Origin: DATBRC01 sp036560485
Lineage (GTDB): Bacteria; Pseudomonadota; Gammaproteobacteria; Burkholderiales; Burkholderiaceae_D
Direction: 5' to 3'
Assembly (NCBI GenBank): GCA_036560485.1
Contig: DATBRC010000035.1
Coordinates: 1-25,385, forward strand
Length of the DNA stretch: 25,385 nucleotides
The notes beneath the pieces are model-generated. The model had not been told where the DNA came from. It saw nothing but the letters and a program-made list of their open reading frames with translations, and made no database searches. Of the stretch, positions 24,156 to 25,385 are shown one piece after another. Position 1 is the stretch's first letter; every line of letters starts with the position of its first letter. A program made the position numbers and the translations under genes.

Positions 24156-24171
24156 TTGTTGTACTGCACAA
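24156..24171 (-). promoter_or_regulatory. Fourth copy of the phasin-operator motif
   Basis: Read on the minus strand this is TTGTGCA-GTA-CAACAA, identical to site 2 in all 13 positions outside the 3-base spacer. The spacer differs, so the inner TGC half is TGT. It lies 321 bp before the depolymerase-like gene. Confidence 0.5.
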
Positions 24172-24492
24172 ATAGACAATGTGTTTAATAAAAATGCAAT
24201 ACGGTAGAACTACTAGGTGGATTGCATTGGTTGTATTTTGCTCTATCATCAAATGGTCTTGGAGAATATACAACTAAACATCCTTGAACTCATACCTCTA
24301 CATAGACAGAGGATCCGCGATAAAACATCCGTCGCAAAAAAATCAAAACACGTGAAGACGAAGCATTATTCGGCATCGTCGTGATACTTAAAAACAATTA
24401 TCTGAATCGCTGCCAACATTGTTGGTTAAGACCGGATGGTTGACTATGCGATTTAAAGCCGAATACCCTCAAATTCTAAGATGGAGACAAAC

Positions 24493-25385
24493 ATGAAGTT
24501 AAACATTAAAAATAAACTGTGGCAAATTGCAGCAGTAACAGCGTTGGTATTGCCAAGCTTTGCCGCCCAAGCCGTCACCGCAGGTCCTGGCACATGGAGC
24601 AGTAACCAGACCTGGGGAGCCGATGCAGTCAATGGCGGCAACCTGACCGGTTATTTCTATTGGCCAGCCTCACAACCAACCAAAAACGGTCTGCGCGCGC
24701 TAGTTCTGGTATTGCATGGTTGCGCCCAGACAGCGGCAAACGATGTGATCAACGGCAGCGATGGGGGTTATAACTGGAAAGCAGCAGCCGATCAGTACGG
24801 TGCCGTGATTCTGGCACCTAACGCCACTGGCAACGTGTCAGGTCAGCATTGCTGGGATTATTCCCGCACCAACCATAGCCGTACAACCGGCCATGAAAAA
24901 GTGTTGCTTGACTTGATTAATACGTTCAAAAACAATTCCCAGTATTCGATCGATCCGAATCAGGTCTATGTCACCGGTCTATCATCAGGCGGCGGTGAAA
25001 CGATTGTGCTGGGTTGCATCGCACCGGATATCTTTGCCGGCTGGGGTGAAAATGCCGGCCCAACACCTGGCACCACTACATTGCAGATCGGCATGGTGCC
25101 ATCCGGCTATACCGCAACCAATGCAAAGAACAATTGCAATTCGCTGGCAGGCAGCAATTCCGGTGCCTTTGCAACACAAATCGCAGCAGGTGTATGGGGT
25201 ACCAGCGATTCCACTGTGGCACCTGGCTACAATCCATTGATGATGGATGCGATGCGTCAAATCTACGGCGGTACCTTCACCAAGCAAGCCAGCACATCGG
25301 TTGCAACCGGTGGTACCAATACCTACCAAAAGGATAGCCAGGGCCGTATCCGCACCAGCGAATTGTCGATCAGCGGCATGAGCCA
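24493..25385 (+). CDS. Secreted PHB-depolymerase-family esterase, 5' part (truncated by window)
   Basis: An exported serine hydrolase of the PHB depolymerase/esterase family; 297 codons are present and the 3' end is outside the window. The signal peptide ends in SFAAQA, with probable cleavage after residue 27. LVLHGCAQTA (H75-G76-C77) is the oxyanion-hole motif of this family. GLSSG (162-166) is the lipase box, with nucleophile Ser164. WGTSDSTVAPG gives the likely acid Asp239; the catalytic His should lie beyond the window. Four cysteines after the signal suggest disulfides. Extracellular depolymerases often add a linker and a substrate-binding domain at the C terminus, which cannot be checked here. 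Related esterases act on xylan-linked feruloyl groups, so the substrate is inferred. GGAG lies six to seven bases before the ATG. Operator-like motifs shared with the phasin gene occur upstream. Confidence 0.88.
   Translation, partial: MKLNIKNKLWQIAAVTALVLPSFAAQAVTAGPGTWSSNQTWGADAVNGGNLTGYFYWPASQPTKNGLRALVLVLHGCAQTAANDVINGSDGGYNWKAAADQYGAVILAPNATGNVSGQHCWDYSRTNHSRTTGHEKVLLDLINTFKNNSQYSIDPNQVYVTGLSSGGGETIVLGCIAPDIFAGWGENAGPTPGTTTLQIGMVPSGYTATNAKNNCNSLAGSNSGAFATQIAAGVWGTSDSTVAPGYNPLMMDAMRQIYGGTFTKQASTSVATGGTNTYQKDSQGRIRTSELSISGMS

Larger units (their letters stand above)
23533..24492. other. AT-rich intergenic region of about 960 bp without a convincing gene
   Basis: The stretch is visibly richer in A and T than the coding DNA around it and has frequent stops in all frames. 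The longest plausible small frame is at 23645-23806. It holds two further copies of the phasin operator motif (23974-23987 and 24156-24171) and an 8-bp inverted repeat TTTCCCGC/GCGGGAAA (24058-24065, 24128-24135). I found no tRNA, transposase remnant or terminator. A possible promoter for the downstream gene is TTGACT at 24440-24445, but its -10 partner is poor. Confidence 0.7.

Noticed and set aside
1..25385. CRISPR arrays, tRNA or rRNA genes, prophage, integron or toxin-antitoxin and defence genes.
   Set aside because: No regular direct-repeat arrays, cloverleaf-like segments or recognisable proteins of these types were seen on either strand.

Overview
The window looks like ordinary chromosome from a betaproteobacterium of the order Burkholderiales, most likely an Oxalobacteraceae member close to Herminiimonas, Janthinobacterium or Collimonas. 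This is an inference from gene order and protein flavour, not from a search. Supporting signs are the mreBCD-mrdA-rodA-rlpA cell-shape cluster set head-to-head against gatCAB, the lpoA-yraN-gmhA/diaA-dolP cluster beside a divergent rsmI, a FliA-type promoter before a chemoreceptor, and polyhydroxybutyrate (PHB) genes (a phasin and a secreted depolymerase-like esterase).

Layout. Bases 1-262 are the 3' end of lipA. Minus-strand genes at 300-2186 encode DNA polymerase IV and a YceI-like lipoprotein. A chemoreceptor follows on the plus strand (2401-4122); its stop codon lies inside a 126-bp palindromic element, followed by a bidirectional terminator. From 4335 to 11068 all genes are on the minus strand. 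In transcription order they are lpoA, yraN, gmhA/diaA, dolP, lemA, an M48 membrane protease, a DsrE-like protein and a TlpA-like thioredoxin, a block devoted mainly to the envelope and periplasm. rsmI (11081-11995) diverges from lpoA with only 12 bp between the chosen starts. The cell-elongation cluster follows on the minus strand (12020-19222), in transcription order mreB, mreC, mreD, mrdA (PBP2), rodA, rlpA. gatC-gatA-gatB (19488-22775) runs the other way and ends at a bidirectional terminator shared with the phasin gene (22843-23406, minus). An AT-rich stretch of about 960 bp without a convincing gene separates this from the start of a secreted PHB-depolymerase-family esterase (24493 to the window edge, incomplete).

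How the genes work together. MreB, MreC and MreD organise the elongation machinery, RodA and PBP2 are its glycan polymerase and transpeptidase, and RlpA is a septal lytic transglycosylase. LpoA, DolP and the M48 protease act on the envelope. GatCAB makes Gln-tRNA(Gln) and/or Asn-tRNA(Asn) by transamidation.

Most notable observation. A motif of the form TTGTGCA-N3-CAAC occurs four times within about 710 bp (23464-24171), once with one mismatch. Two copies bracket a good sigma70-type phasin promoter, and two lie in the AT-rich gap before the depolymerase-like gene. The layout suggests a shared PHB regulator, probably PhaR. No wholly new multi-gene system is evident; the novelty here is regulatory and structural.
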